From Pseudomonas nunensis (GTDB taxonomy: Bacteria; Pseudomonadota; Gammaproteobacteria; Pseudomonadales; Pseudomonadaceae): a stretch of 64,000 bases of DNA. A program made the translations under genes and the position numbers. Of the stretch, positions 52,633-61,560 are shown in pieces. Position 1 is the first letter of the stretch. Each line of letters starts with the position of its first letter. The notes under the pieces were generated by a model. That model made no database searches and was not told where the DNA came from. It saw only the letters and a list, made by a program, of their open reading frames with translations. The stretch covers positions 1,924,501-1,988,500 of the forward strand of contig NZ_CP101125.1 in the NCBI RefSeq assembly GCF_024296925.1. Direction: 5' to 3'.

Positions 52633-54210
52633 ATGGGACAGCCGTCCGTAAAAGTCCGTATCGAAGCCCTGCAACCCACGCAGTCGTTGCTGGCCGAGCA
52701 GGTCCAGGCGAAGCTCAAGGTTCGTTACGCCGTGGTGTTGCTGGTTGCGGTGTGCCTGTCCATGGCGGCCATTGCGATCTGGGAAGCCTGGAACTCGCGG
52801 CATTACCACTTGCATGACAAGGAAGTGGCGATGTCCAACCTGGCGCAGACCCTGGCGTCCCAGGCGCAAGCCTCGATCAAACAATCCGATACGCTGCTCT
52901 TTTCCCTGGTGGACCGCCTCGAAAACGAGGGCATGGGGCAAGCGCAGATGCCGCGCCTGCAGCGATTGCTCGGGGCCCAACGTAGCGAATTGCCGCAACT
53001 CCATGGCTTGTTCATTTTCGGTGAAGACGGTCGCTGGCTGGCCAACTCCAATGGCGCCAATGTGCCGGACGCCAATAACTCCGACCGTGAATACTTTATC
53101 TTCCACCGCGATCACTCCGACCGTGGCCCGCATATCGGCCCGTCGATCAAGAGTCGTTCGACCGGTGAATGGATCATGACCGTGTCGAGAAGGATCAATC
53201 ATCCCGACGGCAGCTTCGCCGGTGTGGCGCTGGCAACGCTTTACCTCAACCATTTCCTCGATTTGTACAACAGCATCGACATGGGCCAGAACGGCGTCAT
53301 CAACCTGATCGCCGACAACGCCACCATCGTCGTGCGCCGGCCGTTCAAAGACGCCGAAGTGGGCACCAGCGTGGCGAAGGGGCCGCTGTTCACCCAATTG
53401 CTGCCCTTGGGCAATTCCGGCACGGCAATGGTCAAGTCGTACCTGGATGGTGTTGAGCGGGTCGTGGGGTTTCGCCGGGTCGAGGGCTACCCGCTGATTG
53501 TGTTTGCGGCCCTCAACAAGGAAGAAGTGCTGACCGGCTGGCGCCAGGAGTCCCTGAACAGTGCCGCCATCGTCGCCTTGCTGCTGGCGTTCCTGGGCAC
53601 GCTCGGCTATCGGCTGATCCGGGTCATGAAGCAGCAGAATCACATTCAAAGTGTATTGCTCGACGCCCAGGAAAAGCTGATCGAGGTCAATCGCAGCCTG
53701 GAACTGCTGGCCCTGGAAGATGCGCTGACCGGGCTGGCCAACCGGCGTCAGTTCGATCTGTTCATGGTGGCGGAGATGGGGCGTGCCCGACGCAGCCAGA
53801 CCAGCCTGGCGATGCTGATGCTTGATGTCGATCACTTCAAGTTGTTCAACGATCACTACGGGCATGTGGCCGGTGATGTGTGTCTGCGCAAAATCAGCGA
53901 GATCATCACGCAAAACATCAATCGTCCCGGTGACCTGGCCGTCCGTTACGGTGGTGAGGAATTTGCGGTAGTACTGCCCGGCACCGACTATGTCGGGGCC
54001 TTTCTGGTGGCGGAAAAAATCCGCCGCGCGGTGCAGTTGGCGGGTATGGAGCATACGGACGGTATTGAAGGCGTGGTGACGGTCAGCCTGGGTGTCTGCG
54101 CCTACGACCCTGCCTCGCAAGCCGGGGCCGACGATCTGGTCAGCGCGGCGGACAAAGCGTTGTACGTGGCGAAGGCCAGCGGTCGGAACATGAGCGTCAT
54201 CGCTAACTGA
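52633..54210 (+). CDS. Diguanylate cyclase with periplasmic sensor domain
   Basis: A 525-residue membrane enzyme making cyclic di-GMP. TM1 is about residues 33-55. A periplasmic dCache/PDC-like domain (about 60-305) includes NSDREYFIFHRDHSDRGPHI and GEWIMTVSRRINHPDGSFAG. TM2 is near 312-332, followed by a short coiled coil and the GGDEF domain. The active site is GGEEF at 440-444 and the product-inhibition I-site RPGD lies five residues before it, so the enzyme should be active and feedback-controlled. Confidence 0.9.
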   Translation: MGQPSVKVRIEALQPTQSLLAEQVQAKLKVRYAVVLLVAVCLSMAAIAIWEAWNSRHYHLHDKEVAMSNLAQTLASQAQASIKQSDTLLFSLVDRLENEGMGQAQMPRLQRLLGAQRSELPQLHGLFIFGEDGRWLANSNGANVPDANNSDREYFIFHRDHSDRGPHIGPSIKSRSTGEWIMTVSRRINHPDGSFAGVALATLYLNHFLDLYNSIDMGQNGVINLIADNATIVVRRPFKDAEVGTSVAKGPLFTQLLPLGNSGTAMVKSYLDGVERVVGFRRVEGYPLIVFAALNKEEVLTGWRQESLNSAAIVALLLAFLGTLGYRLIRVMKQQNHIQSVLLDAQEKLIEVNRSLELLALEDALTGLANRRQFDLFMVAEMGRARRSQTSLAMLMLDVDHFKLFNDHYGHVAGDVCLRKISEIITQNINRPGDLAVRYGGEEFAVVLPGTDYVGAFLVAEKIRRAVQLAGMEHTDGIEGVVTVSLGVCAYDPASQAGADDLVSAADKALYVAKASGRNMSVIAN

Positions 54211-54212
54211 GT

Positions 54213-55130
54213 TCAGACAAAGCGGTCACTGCCCTGGACCAGTTTGGTGGCGAGCCAGGGTTGCTTGAGCTGTTCCAGCCACCAGACCAGGGCGCGACCG
54301 TCATGGTCGCCGCGCCAACCGGCGTAGAGGATGTTTGGCTCGCGCGGGTCGGCCATCTGTTTTTCAACCAGCGTGCCGTTGTTCAGCAGAGTACCGACCC
54401 GGTGTCGCGGCAACCAGCCGACGCCCAGGCCATTGCACTGGGCGAGGATTTTGGCGCGCATGGTCGGCACGGCGAGGACCGGTTGCCCGCCGGAAACGCC
54501 GTAGGTGCTGCCTTCGGTAGCCCGGGATGAGTCGGCCACGACAATCGCCCGGTGTTGGGTGACCATGGCCCGGGTGATCGGTTCTTTGGCCTTGGCCAGC
54601 GGGTGTTTGGGCGAGACGGCGAACACCCACTCCATTTCCCCCAGTTGCATCCAGCGCAATGACGGGATGGCCGGCGGTTCGTTGGTAGCGCCAATGATCA
54701 GGTCCGCGCGACCTTCACGCAGGGCTTCCCAGACCCCTTTGAGCACTTCCTGGGTAATGCGCAACGGCACGCCGGATTCCAGCGCGTCGAACTCGTGAAT
54801 CACCGGGATCAGGGTGTCGAATTCGAGCAATTCATCAGTGACGATCCACAACCGGCTCTCCCAGCCGTTGGCCACTTGCTGGACGCGTTGGGTCAGCCGG
54901 GAAACGTCCTGCATCAGCCGCGCCGCTTCGTTCACCAGCAATTCGCCGGCCGCCGTGAGCTGCAAACGGTAGCGGCGGCGGTCGAACAGCAGGGCGTCGA
55001 AGCGTTCTTCCAGTTGGCGGGCTGCGTAGGAGATGGTGGAGGGCGCCTTGCCCAAATGGGCGGCGGCGCGGGACAGGCTGCCGGTTGCGCGGATGGCCTC
55101 AAGCAAGGCCAGGTCTTCAATCGACAGCAT
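54213..55130 (-). CDS. LysR-family transcriptional regulator
   Basis: A 305-residue regulator: N-terminal winged helix (LLEAIRATGSLSRAAAHLGK, APSTISYAARQLEERFDALL) and a periplasmic-binding-type effector domain (from ~90, VTDELLEFDTLIPVIHEFDA). Start at the ATG at 55130, since the upstream extension runs through the REPIN. It is convergent with the diguanylate cyclase, ending three bases from it. No obvious divergent target gene, so its regulon is unknown. Confidence 0.85.
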   Translation of the reverse strand: MLSIEDLALLEAIRATGSLSRAAAHLGKAPSTISYAARQLEERFDALLFDRRRYRLQLTAAGELLVNEAARLMQDVSRLTQRVQQVANGWESRLWIVTDELLEFDTLIPVIHEFDALESGVPLRITQEVLKGVWEALREGRADLIIGATNEPPAIPSLRWMQLGEMEWVFAVSPKHPLAKAKEPITRAMVTQHRAIVVADSSRATEGSTYGVSGGQPVLAVPTMRAKILAQCNGLGVGWLPRHRVGTLLNNGTLVEKQMADPREPNILYAGWRGDHDGRALVWWLEQLKQPWLATKLVQGSDRFV

Positions 55131-55187
55131 GTTCAAGGTCCTCGACAGATCGGTGTGACACTGGACTTGTGGTGAAAGAGCTGACCG

Positions 55188-55316
55188 TGGCGAGGGGGCT
55201 TGCCCCCGTTCGGCTGCGAAGCAGTCGTAATCCGGCCAGCTCAGTGTGCCTGGCATTACGCATGCTCTGGTTTTGGGGGCCGCTTCGCAGCCCAACGGGG
55301 GCGAGCCCCCTCGCCA
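55188..55316. repeat. REPIN of the GGCGAGGGGGCTTGCCCCC family
   Basis: TGGCGAGGGGGCTTGCCCCC plus GTTCGGCTGCGAAGCAGTCG is mirrored by CTTCGCAGCCCAACGGGGGC and GAGCCCCCTCGCCA. This is the only copy of this third REP family in the window. Confidence 0.9.
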
Positions 55317-55355
55317 CAATGAATGGATTAGCCACAGGTTTTGTGTCCGCGTGCC

Positions 55356-55730
55356 TTATGCAGCCCGACGCAACTTCCACAACCGGATCAACCGCACATA
55401 CACCACCAGGTTGACCGCCAGCACCACGCTGCCCAGCCCCAGTTGAATCGTCGGTGTCAGCCCGGCCGGGTAGATGATCGGCAACACGTAATGCTCGATG
55501 AAACCGCCGCCATACACGGTCTGCCCGGCCGCTTCGCGCATCAGGTTTTCCCAATAGGTCAGCGGGCAGGTCAGGTGAAAGACTTCGACGATCACGCCCC
55601 ACGCTGCAGCGGGCAGGTGCCACCAGATCAGGTGGTGCCATTTGAGCACCAGCAGTCCGCCGAACAGCACGAACAGAATGAACAACAGGTGGAACAGCAC
55701 TAGCCCGTCGGCGGCGATTCGGTAAAGCAT
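55356..55730 (-). CDS. DUF2784 family membrane protein
   Basis: A 124-residue protein with four hydrophobic segments and the conserved DUF2784 core, GLLVLKWHHLIWWHLPAAAW, FHLTCPLTYWENLMREAAG and GGFIEHYVLPIIYPAGLT. The HLTCPLTYWE and FIEHY motifs are diagnostic. Function unknown; probably monocistronic. Confidence 0.87.
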   Translation of the reverse strand: MLYRIAADGLVLFHLLFILFVLFGGLLVLKWHHLIWWHLPAAAWGVIVEVFHLTCPLTYWENLMREAAGQTVYGGGFIEHYVLPIIYPAGLTPTIQLGLGSVVLAVNLVVYVRLIRLWKLRRAA

Positions 55731-55802
55731 GTCGATTCCCTGACTCTTCGATTGAATGGCACCATGTTACGCGGGCAGCGGACTGCGCTCCATGCCTCGT
55801 TT

Positions 55803-56738
55803 TCAATCACGGAAATCAGTGAATTCCGCACGCATCCGCCCGTTGTGCTTGGCCCGATACAGCAACTTGTCGACCTGTTCGACGAAGTCCACGGCACTGG
55901 CGTCCTGGCCGGCAACGGTGGTGCCGACGCCCAGACTCAGGGTCACCAGTGGCGAAATCGGCGAAAACACATGTGCGATATGCTGCTGGCGAATCAAGTG
56001 CAGGCATTTGCGCGCCACCAGCCGGGCCGACTCGGCATCGGTTTCCGGCAGCAGCCAGACGAATTCTTCGCCGCCGATCCGGGCAATGAAATCCCGTGGC
56101 CGATTGGCCGCCAGGGACAAGGTCTGCGCCACGCGCCGCAGGCATTCGTCACCCTTGATGTGGCCGTAATGATCGTTGTATTGCTTGAAGTAATCGATGT
56201 CCAAAATCAGCAGCGACAGTGGCTGTCCGGTACGCTGGGCGTTGCTCCATTCGCGTTCCAGCACCGTGTCGAACATGCGCCGGTTGGCGATGCCGGTCAG
56301 GCCGTCCTGGAACGAATATTCTTCGAGTTGCTTCTGCAGGCGAATCAGGTGCTCTTCGGTTTTCTTGCGCTCGCTGATGTCGAACATGAACCCCACCAGC
56401 GCCTCGACTTCGCCGTCCTTGCGCACCACGTGCACCACATCGCGAATCCACACGTAGTCACCGTCACGGGTCAGCGCACGGTAGTCGGCCTCGTGATCGA
56501 CACCGGCGCGGGACTGCGACACGCAGAATTCCACCACGTAGTCGCGGTCGTCCGGGTGCATGCGCTCGACCCAGTCATTGACCGTGACCCAACTGTCCTG
56601 CTGCCAGCCCAGCAAGCTTTCGATCTGCGGGCCGATGTAGCTGAACGTCATGGTTTGCCAGTCGATCCGCCACGGAATCGCCTTGGTCGACTCAAGCAGG
56701 GTTTTGTAGACAGCGCTGTCGGTGTCGACGGAACTCAT
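55803..56738 (-). CDS. PAS-GGDEF diguanylate cyclase
   Basis: A 311-residue soluble enzyme. A PAS/PAC domain (about residues 15-135) has DWQTMTFSYIGPQIESLLGW, DDRDYVVEFCVSQSRAGVDH and a PAC segment VEALVGFMFDISERKKTEEH. The GGDEF domain follows, with GGEEF at 222-226 and the I-site RPRD five residues before. No membrane segment, so it should sense a cytoplasmic cue and make cyclic di-GMP. Confidence 0.9.
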   Translation of the reverse strand: MSSVDTDSAVYKTLLESTKAIPWRIDWQTMTFSYIGPQIESLLGWQQDSWVTVNDWVERMHPDDRDYVVEFCVSQSRAGVDHEADYRALTRDGDYVWIRDVVHVVRKDGEVEALVGFMFDISERKKTEEHLIRLQKQLEEYSFQDGLTGIANRRMFDTVLEREWSNAQRTGQPLSLLILDIDYFKQYNDHYGHIKGDECLRRVAQTLSLAANRPRDFIARIGGEEFVWLLPETDAESARLVARKCLHLIRQQHIAHVFSPISPLVTLSLGVGTTVAGQDASAVDFVEQVDKLLYRAKHNGRMRAEFTDFRD

Positions 56739-56917
56739 AAAGGGCCGGCCTCATGGAAAAGTGCATGGCCATCATGTTGATACTATCGTCGCGAATCAAG
56801 CGGGCAGCCGATGAAAGGCAGCGCCACAAAGGTTTGCGCGAAGTGCGCAAGATTGTTCAAGCCTTCGCCGGCATCTGCTGGCACAGTCGGTGGTCTTTCC
56901 ACGGGTTGTAGAGCGTT

Positions 56918-57616
56918 ATGTCGAATTCACACATGCCGCGCAGCGCCTTCCTGCGTGGTGCGGCGGCGATCATGCCGCTGTCCCTGGCCACCGCGCCATG
57001 GGGGTTGTTGGCCGGCTCAATGGCCATCGAGGCCAACCTCACGCCGCTGCAAGGCCAGGGCTTGTCGAGCATCGTGTTTGCCGGCGCCGCGCAACTGGTG
57101 GCGATCGGCATGCTCAAGGGCGGGGCCGGGATCTTTTCGATTCTGCTGACCACGTTGCTGCTGACGTCGCAGCATTTGCTCTACGGGATGAGCATGCGTT
57201 CGGTGATTTCGCCGTTGCCGGGTCGCTGGCGGGTGGGGTTGGGCTTTTTGCTCACCGATGAGTTGTTCGCCCTGACCAGCCAGCATGACAAACAGCAGTT
57301 CAACCGCTGGTACGCCTTGGGCGTGGGGCTGACGTTCTACATTGCCTGGAACCTGTTCACCCTGGCCGGCATCGTGTTGGGCAGCAGCATTCCGGGCCTT
57401 GAACACCTGGGCCTGGACTTCTCCATCGCGGCCACGTTTATCGCCTTGATCACCCCGGTGGTGCGCAATGTGCCGACGGTGGTCTGCGTGGCGGTGTCGC
57501 TGTTCTGTTCGGTGCTGTTCAGCTATTGGCAATGGGGCTCGGCCCTGGTGCTGTCGGGACTGGCGGGCATGACCGCCGGGTTTATCTGCAACAAGCTGTA
57601 TCTGGAGCGCACATGA
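56918..57616 (+). CDS. azlC: AzlC family branched-chain amino acid exporter subunit
   Basis: A 232-residue membrane protein with six or more helices and the AzlC hallmarks AAAIMPLSLATAPWGLLAGS, SSIVFAGAAQLVAIGMLKGG and HLLYGMSMRSVISPLPGRW. Together with AzlD it forms a branched-chain amino acid exporter. Start at 56918 (GTTATGTCG context); azlD begins on its stop codon. Confidence 0.88.
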   Translation: MSNSHMPRSAFLRGAAAIMPLSLATAPWGLLAGSMAIEANLTPLQGQGLSSIVFAGAAQLVAIGMLKGGAGIFSILLTTLLLTSQHLLYGMSMRSVISPLPGRWRVGLGFLLTDELFALTSQHDKQQFNRWYALGVGLTFYIAWNLFTLAGIVLGSSIPGLEHLGLDFSIAATFIALITPVVRNVPTVVCVAVSLFCSVLFSYWQWGSALVLSGLAGMTAGFICNKLYLERT

Positions 57617-57927
57617 TTGTTTGGGCAGTGATTATCGGCATGGGCGTGTTGGTGTTCTTGAACCGCTACGTGTTCCTCGAACCCCGACTACCGGTGCGCC
57701 TGAGCAGCAATGCGCGGCAGTTTCTTGGGTTTGCCGTGCCCGGCATGCTGACGGCGATCTGCGGGCCGATCGTGTTTATGCCGGACAAGCAGCTGAACCT
57801 GCAGTGGGACAATCCGTACCTGATCAGTTCGCTGGTGGCCGTGGGGCTGGTGCTCTACACCCGCAATACGCTGCTCAGCATGTTGTTGAGCATGGGTTTC
57901 TTCTTTTTGCTGCGCTGGTGGCTTTGA
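57613..57927 (+). CDS. azlD: AzlD domain protein
   Basis: A 104-residue membrane protein with four helices: IVWAVIIGMGVLVFLNRYVF, then FLGFAVPGMLTAICGPIVFM, and two C-terminal helices ending LRWWL. It overlaps azlC by 4 bp (ATGA), as is usual for the small partner subunit. The longer in-frame extension upstream lies inside azlC. Confidence 0.88.
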   Translation: MIVWAVIIGMGVLVFLNRYVFLEPRLPVRLSSNARQFLGFAVPGMLTAICGPIVFMPDKQLNLQWDNPYLISSLVAVGLVLYTRNTLLSMLLSMGFFFLLRWWL

Positions 57928-57993
57928 GCCGGGCGAGGGGAAATGTTCTACGCTTAAGGTTGATATCTGATCCCTTCAGGAAGAGAGGTGGAC

Positions 57994-58152
57994 ATGGCAA
58001 CTGAACCCAAGCAACCGGACCTGGATGAAGACACGGACGAGCCGAGCGAAGAAGAGATCCAGCGGCAAAGGCGCTCGACGCCGGACTGGAAACATCCGGA
58101 TGACGGCAAGGAACTGTCAGACCGTGACAGAGAATTTCCCTTGAAACCCTGA
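57994..58152 (+). CDS. Small acidic hypothetical protein
   Basis: A 52-residue, highly charged peptide, MATEPKQPDLDEDTDEPSEE, then EIQRQRRSTPDWKHPDDGKE and a C-terminal LKP. The good ribosome site (AAGAGAGGTG) just before the ATG supports translation. It looks intrinsically disordered. No known family recognised; it is likely a small conserved Pseudomonas protein. Confidence 0.6.
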   Translation: MATEPKQPDLDEDTDEPSEEEIQRQRRSTPDWKHPDDGKELSDRDREFPLKP

Positions 58153-58176
58153 TTTCTTTGAAAGCAATGAGACCCA

Positions 58177-58281
58177 TGTGGGAGCGGGCTTGCTCGCGAA
58201 GGCGTTGTGTCAGTCACCATCTACATCGACTGAACGGACGCCTTCGCGAGCAAGTCGAATCGTCGCACCGCCGCTCCCACA
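58177..58281. repeat. REPIN with an internal 16-bp insertion
   Basis: The left arm TGTGGGAGCGGGCTTGCTCG is complete. The right arm CGCCTTCGCGAGCAAG is interrupted by TCGAATCGTCGCACCG (58255-58270) before CCGCTCCCACA resumes. The outer stem is therefore broken by a 16-base bulge on one side. Confidence 0.85.
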
Positions 58282-58297
58282 CAGGTATTTGGCAGAA

Positions 58298-58525
58298 TCA
58301 AATTGCCTCATTCCACCGGATATGCGTAATTCCCAATTGCTGAGCCTTGTCGCGCGCGGTTTCGAGACTCGCGTGTGGCGCAATCTTTTGGCCGGATTCG
58401 GGATAGGCATGCGCTGAGGCCGACTGGATGGCTTCCACATCGGAAAACCCCGCGGCCAATTTGAAAAAGTGTTGTCGCACACCATCGAGCAGGTAATACA
58501 CGGCATAAGGGACAAGTTCGCTCAT
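58298..58525 (-). CDS. Small hypothetical protein (DUF6555-like pattern)
   Basis: A 75-residue protein, MSELVPYAVYYLLDGVRQHF, FKLAAGFSDVEAIQSASAHA and a C-terminal AQQLGITHIRWNEAI. The order of a beta strand, a hydrophobic helix with HA, and a GIT-x-x-RW ending resembles a small Pseudomonas family I recall as DUF6555. The ribosome site is weak (TGGAAT), and an in-frame ATG at 58549 with GAAG upstream is possible. Function unknown. Confidence 0.55.
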   Translation of the reverse strand: MSELVPYAVYYLLDGVRQHFFKLAAGFSDVEAIQSASAHAYPESGQKIAPHASLETARDKAQQLGITHIRWNEAI

Positions 58526-58621
58526 ATAATTCCATTTGGAGCCAGCCATTACTTCGGCTTAGTCGTTGAGCGGGGAATTCAGAGAGATCTGCGGTACCAG
58601 TGTCATGCAGAAATAGGGTCG

Positions 58622-58651
58622 CCTGAAAAAACAAGAGGCCAATCCGGCCTC
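58622..58651 (-). terminator. Intrinsic terminator for the minus-strand gene at 58720
   Basis: On the minus strand GAGGCC-GGATT-GGCCTC is followed by TTGTTTTTT, a 6-bp GC-rich stem plus T-run, located 70 bp after the end of the gene at 58720-59007. Confidence 0.8.
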
Positions 58652-58719
58652 ATTATTCAGAGTGTTCACAGGGCCGGTTCGTTCAGTTCTTGCGCTGACG
58701 TGACCCGTGGAGCGTTATT

Positions 58720-59007
58720 TCAAGCGTCTTCCAACTGTGGAAAGTCGGGGTGGGCCGCCCGATAACCGAGCGTCTTGTCGATCCAGGCGTTGAGCTCATT
58801 GACCATCACCGGCGGCTTGCCCGGGTAGCTTTGCAGCGTGGAGCGTAAAAGGCTGCCGATATCCGCGACCGTGCGCAGGTTTCGAGTCTTGATGTAATTG
58901 CCGATAAAGCAGTCGAGTTGCAAGTGTTCTGTCATCGAAAGATAGACACACGCCGGCTCACCGACTTGTTTGAGTGCAAAATCGTCGCGCAACTTATTTC
59001 TCTGCAA
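58720..59007 (-). CDS. Hypothetical protein, start uncertain
   Basis: A frame of up to 95 residues from a TTG at 59007; an ATG at 58935 would give 71 residues beginning MTEHLQLDCFIGNYIKTRNL. No strong ribosome-binding site precedes either. The C-terminal part, LLRSTLQSYPGKPPVMVNEL and NAWIDKTLGYRAAHPDF, reads as a folded helical protein. A clear terminator downstream supports a real gene. No family recognised. Confidence 0.5.
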   Translation of the reverse strand: MQRNKLRDDFALKQVGEPACVYLSMTEHLQLDCFIGNYIKTRNLRTVADIGSLLRSTLQSYPGKPPVMVNELNAWIDKTLGYRAAHPDFPQLEDA

Positions 59008-59262
59008 GGTGTGTAAAAGTTGTAGGGATTTCCTTGGGTTGTTGACTCTTTGGTCAACTGGGCATGCTTATGGAAATGCGGCGCGCATGCTATCTGTAGT
59101 CCTGATAAATGTATGTATGACGGTTGAAATGTCAGACCAATGGTTGTGCGTCAAACAGCCGCATATATATAAGTGTCTCGCGCATGAAACACTGTATGTA
59201 ACGTTTGAGTGTCCTGTTTATATAGGCAAGTTTTTTGTAAGGGTACTTTTGCCAATGCGGGA
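59008..59262. other. AT-rich non-coding segment
   Basis: No gene supported. The 255 bp are clearly richer in A and T than surrounding DNA (for example CATATATATAAGTGTC and GTTTATATAGGCAAG). This composition suggests a promoter or protein-binding (silencing) region for the divergent end of 58720-59007, or foreign DNA. No defined motif was identified. Confidence 0.4.
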
Positions 59263-59949
59263 TTAACTTAAGGGCATTTTCTCAATAAGGGCGGGGCCCT
59301 GGTTTCGGACATTGCCTACCGCTTTGCCAACCCGGTACCACTGGAACCTTTCGCTGGTTTCCCCTTGCATCAGCAGCATGTCTTCGGCGCGCTCTTTGGG
59401 TGTGGCCGGGTCGAGCCATTCCCGCGCGAGTTCGGCGGACAACACCACCGGTCGCCGGTCGTGAATGTCGAGCAGACCGCCGGCGCTGTCGGCGGTGATG
59501 ATCACAAAGCCGTCATCCGCTCCGGGATCAGTATCGCCGGCAGGAAACTGACCAATCGCCGCACAGAAAATCGGCGTCCCGTCACGATGCCGGATCAGCC
59601 AGGGCTGGCGCTTGGAATCCCCTTCATCGACCCATTCGAACCAGTTATCGATCGGGCAAATCGCGCGGTGCGGCCAGATCGACCGAAAGAATGGCCCGTG
59701 GGCGACTTTCTCAACGCGGGCGTTGATCGGCGCTGCGCGATCCTTCGCCCAGTGCGGCCGCCAGCCCCAGCGCACATTGTCAGCGTGCAGGCCGTCGCTT
59801 TCCTGATGGAACAGCGCCAATTGCGTGGTGGGCGCGGCGTTGTAGCGGGCCAGCGGTTGATCGCCGACGTGGCTGATCAACGCGTCGGGGATGCTTAACA
59901 CTGCCACGAAATCGTGAATGCCCCGGTACTGCGACAGGCGTCCGCACAT
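59263..59949 (-). CDS. yedK: SOS response-associated peptidase/abasic-site shield (YedK, SRAP)
   Basis: A 228-residue SRAP protein. Catalytic Cys2 follows the initiator methionine (MCGRLSQYRG). Other active-site segments are RYNAAPTTQLALF, the GWRPHWAKD loop, NARVEKVAHGPFFRSIWPHR, CPIDNWFEWVDEG with its glutamate, and DIHDRRPVVL with the histidine. YedK/HMCES proteins form a thiazolidine crosslink with abasic sites in single-stranded DNA. Single gene; no SOS box recognised in the short upstream gap. Confidence 0.92.
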   Translation of the reverse strand: MCGRLSQYRGIHDFVAVLSIPDALISHVGDQPLARYNAAPTTQLALFHQESDGLHADNVRWGWRPHWAKDRAAPINARVEKVAHGPFFRSIWPHRAICPIDNWFEWVDEGDSKRQPWLIRHRDGTPIFCAAIGQFPAGDTDPGADDGFVIITADSAGGLLDIHDRRPVVLSAELAREWLDPATPKERAEDMLLMQGETSERFQWYRVGKAVGNVRNQGPALIEKMPLS

Positions 59950-59978
59950 CAGCGAAATCTCCCATTGGAGATTTCAGC

Positions 59979-60692
59979 TTAGATGACGTGCGCCAGTTGC
60001 AACTCGGTCAACGACAACGCCTTGAGCCGCGCCAGCGACGGATCGCGGCGATCTCGCGGATGGGCGAGTTCTACCGCCAGTTCCTGACGAATGCGGCTCG
60101 GCCGATGGTCCATCACCAGCACTCGGTTGCTCAGGTACAGCGCTTCATCGACATCGTGGGTCACCAGCAGCAGGGCAATCGCGTGGCGCTCGGCCAGTTG
60201 CAACAGCAGGTCCTGGAGTTTCATTCGGGTGAAAGCATCCACGGCGCTGAAGGGTTCGTCGAGCAACAGCACCTGCGGGCGCGAATACAGGCCGCGAGCG
60301 ATGGCCACCCGTTGTGCCATGCCGCCGGACAAGGCTTTGGGCAAGGCCTGGGCAAAACCGCCGAGGCCGACTTCTTCGATCAACTGCGCGACCCAGGCTC
60401 TGTCGTAGTGGTTGTCGGCGCTGAAACCGATGTTTTGCTCCACCGTCAGCCACGGCATCAAGCGCGGTTCCTGAAACACGAATGCCACCTCACCGGCATT
60501 GTTTTTCAGTTCGCCCTGAAAGTCCTTTTCCAGACCGGCGACGATTCGCAGCAAGGTGCTTTTGCCGCAACCGCTGGGGCCAAGCAGGCTCACGGTTTCC
60601 CGAGGTTTGAGTTGCAGGTGGATATTGTTGAGCACGGTGGTGGCGGCGAAGGTTTTGCGCTCCACGCGGATGTCCAGCAGGTGTTCGGTCAT
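59979..60692 (-). CDS. Sulfonate/nitrate/taurine-type ABC ATP-binding protein
   Basis: A 237-residue ATPase of the SsuB/TauB group with Walker A LGPSGCGKSTLLRIVAGL, the FVFQEPRLMPWLTVEQNIGF Q-loop, signature LSGGMAQRVAIARGLYSR and Walker B VLLLDEPFSAVD, then LLVTHDVDEALYLSNRVLVM. It begins 3 bp after the permease gene. Together they import an organosulfonate or related ligand for sulfur supply. Confidence 0.9.
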   Translation of the reverse strand: MTEHLLDIRVERKTFAATTVLNNIHLQLKPRETVSLLGPSGCGKSTLLRIVAGLEKDFQGELKNNAGEVAFVFQEPRLMPWLTVEQNIGFSADNHYDRAWVAQLIEEVGLGGFAQALPKALSGGMAQRVAIARGLYSRPQVLLLDEPFSAVDAFTRMKLQDLLLQLAERHAIALLLVTHDVDEALYLSNRVLVMDHRPSRIRQELAVELAHPRDRRDPSLARLKALSLTELQLAHVI

Positions 60693-60695
60693 GCC

Positions 60696-61532
60696 TCAAT
60701 CCTCTGCGCTTTGGCCGTTGAAGGTGTCGCGCCAGGCCAGGAAGCGTTTTTCCAGGCTGGCGAGAATGCCGTCGCTAAGTTTGCCCAGCACCGCCAGCAC
60801 GATAATCGCCGCGAGGACGATGTCCGGGCGTGAAGTTTCGCGACCGTCGCTCAGCAGATAGCCGAGGCCTTTGGTGGCGGCGATCAGTTCGGCAGCCACC
60901 AGAAACATCCAGGCCAGGCTCATGCCGCTGCGCAACCCGGTGAACAGGCCGGGCAGGGCGGCGGGCAGCAAAATCCGCCGCACCAGCCGGGCGCGACTGA
61001 AACCGTACATCTGCCCGACTTCCACCAGTTTGCGGTCGATGTCGCGGATCGCCGCGACGCCGTTGAGGTACACCGGGAAGAACGCGCCGATGGCGATCAG
61101 GACGATTTTCGAGGTTTCGTCGATGCCCAGCCACAGCAGCAACAACGGCACCCAGGCCAGGCTCGGAATTGAACGCAGGCCGGCGAAGGTCGGTTCCAGA
61201 TAGGCTTCGGCTTCGCGGCTCAAACCGACCCACGCGGCAAACACCAAGGCCAGGCTCGCGCCGATGGCGAAGCCCAGCAACACCCGCAACAGACTGGCGC
61301 TGATGTGTTTCCACAACGCGCCTTCGGCCAGATCGCCGAGGGTCATCGCCACTTCGCTGGGCGCGGGCATCTGGTAGGACGGCAGCCAGCCGATGCGTAC
61401 GACAAATTCCAGGATGAGGATGATCAGCACCGGCAGGGCCAGGCCTTTGAGGCGCAGTTGCCAGGCGTGGCTGAGGCGGCGGGGTGTGGGCAATGTCAGA
61501 GGGGCGGGGAGGGTTTTGTTTTTGCTGGTCAT
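60696..61532 (-). CDS. Sulfonate-type ABC permease
   Basis: A 278-residue BPD_transp_1 permease with about six helices. It has VLLGFAIGASLALVFAAWVG and the EAA-type coupling region VAAIRDIDRKLVEVGQMYGF, then LPAALPGLFTGLRSGMSLAW. The fold and motif match SsuC. The substrate-binding protein is encoded just upstream, separated by a REPIN. Confidence 0.9.
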   Translation of the reverse strand: MTSKNKTLPAPLTLPTPRRLSHAWQLRLKGLALPVLIILILEFVVRIGWLPSYQMPAPSEVAMTLGDLAEGALWKHISASLLRVLLGFAIGASLALVFAAWVGLSREAEAYLEPTFAGLRSIPSLAWVPLLLLWLGIDETSKIVLIAIGAFFPVYLNGVAAIRDIDRKLVEVGQMYGFSRARLVRRILLPAALPGLFTGLRSGMSLAWMFLVAAELIAATKGLGYLLSDGRETSRPDIVLAAIIVLAVLGKLSDGILASLEKRFLAWRDTFNGQSAED

Positions 61533-61560
61533 CGGTTTCTCCGAAAAATCGCAGCCCCCC

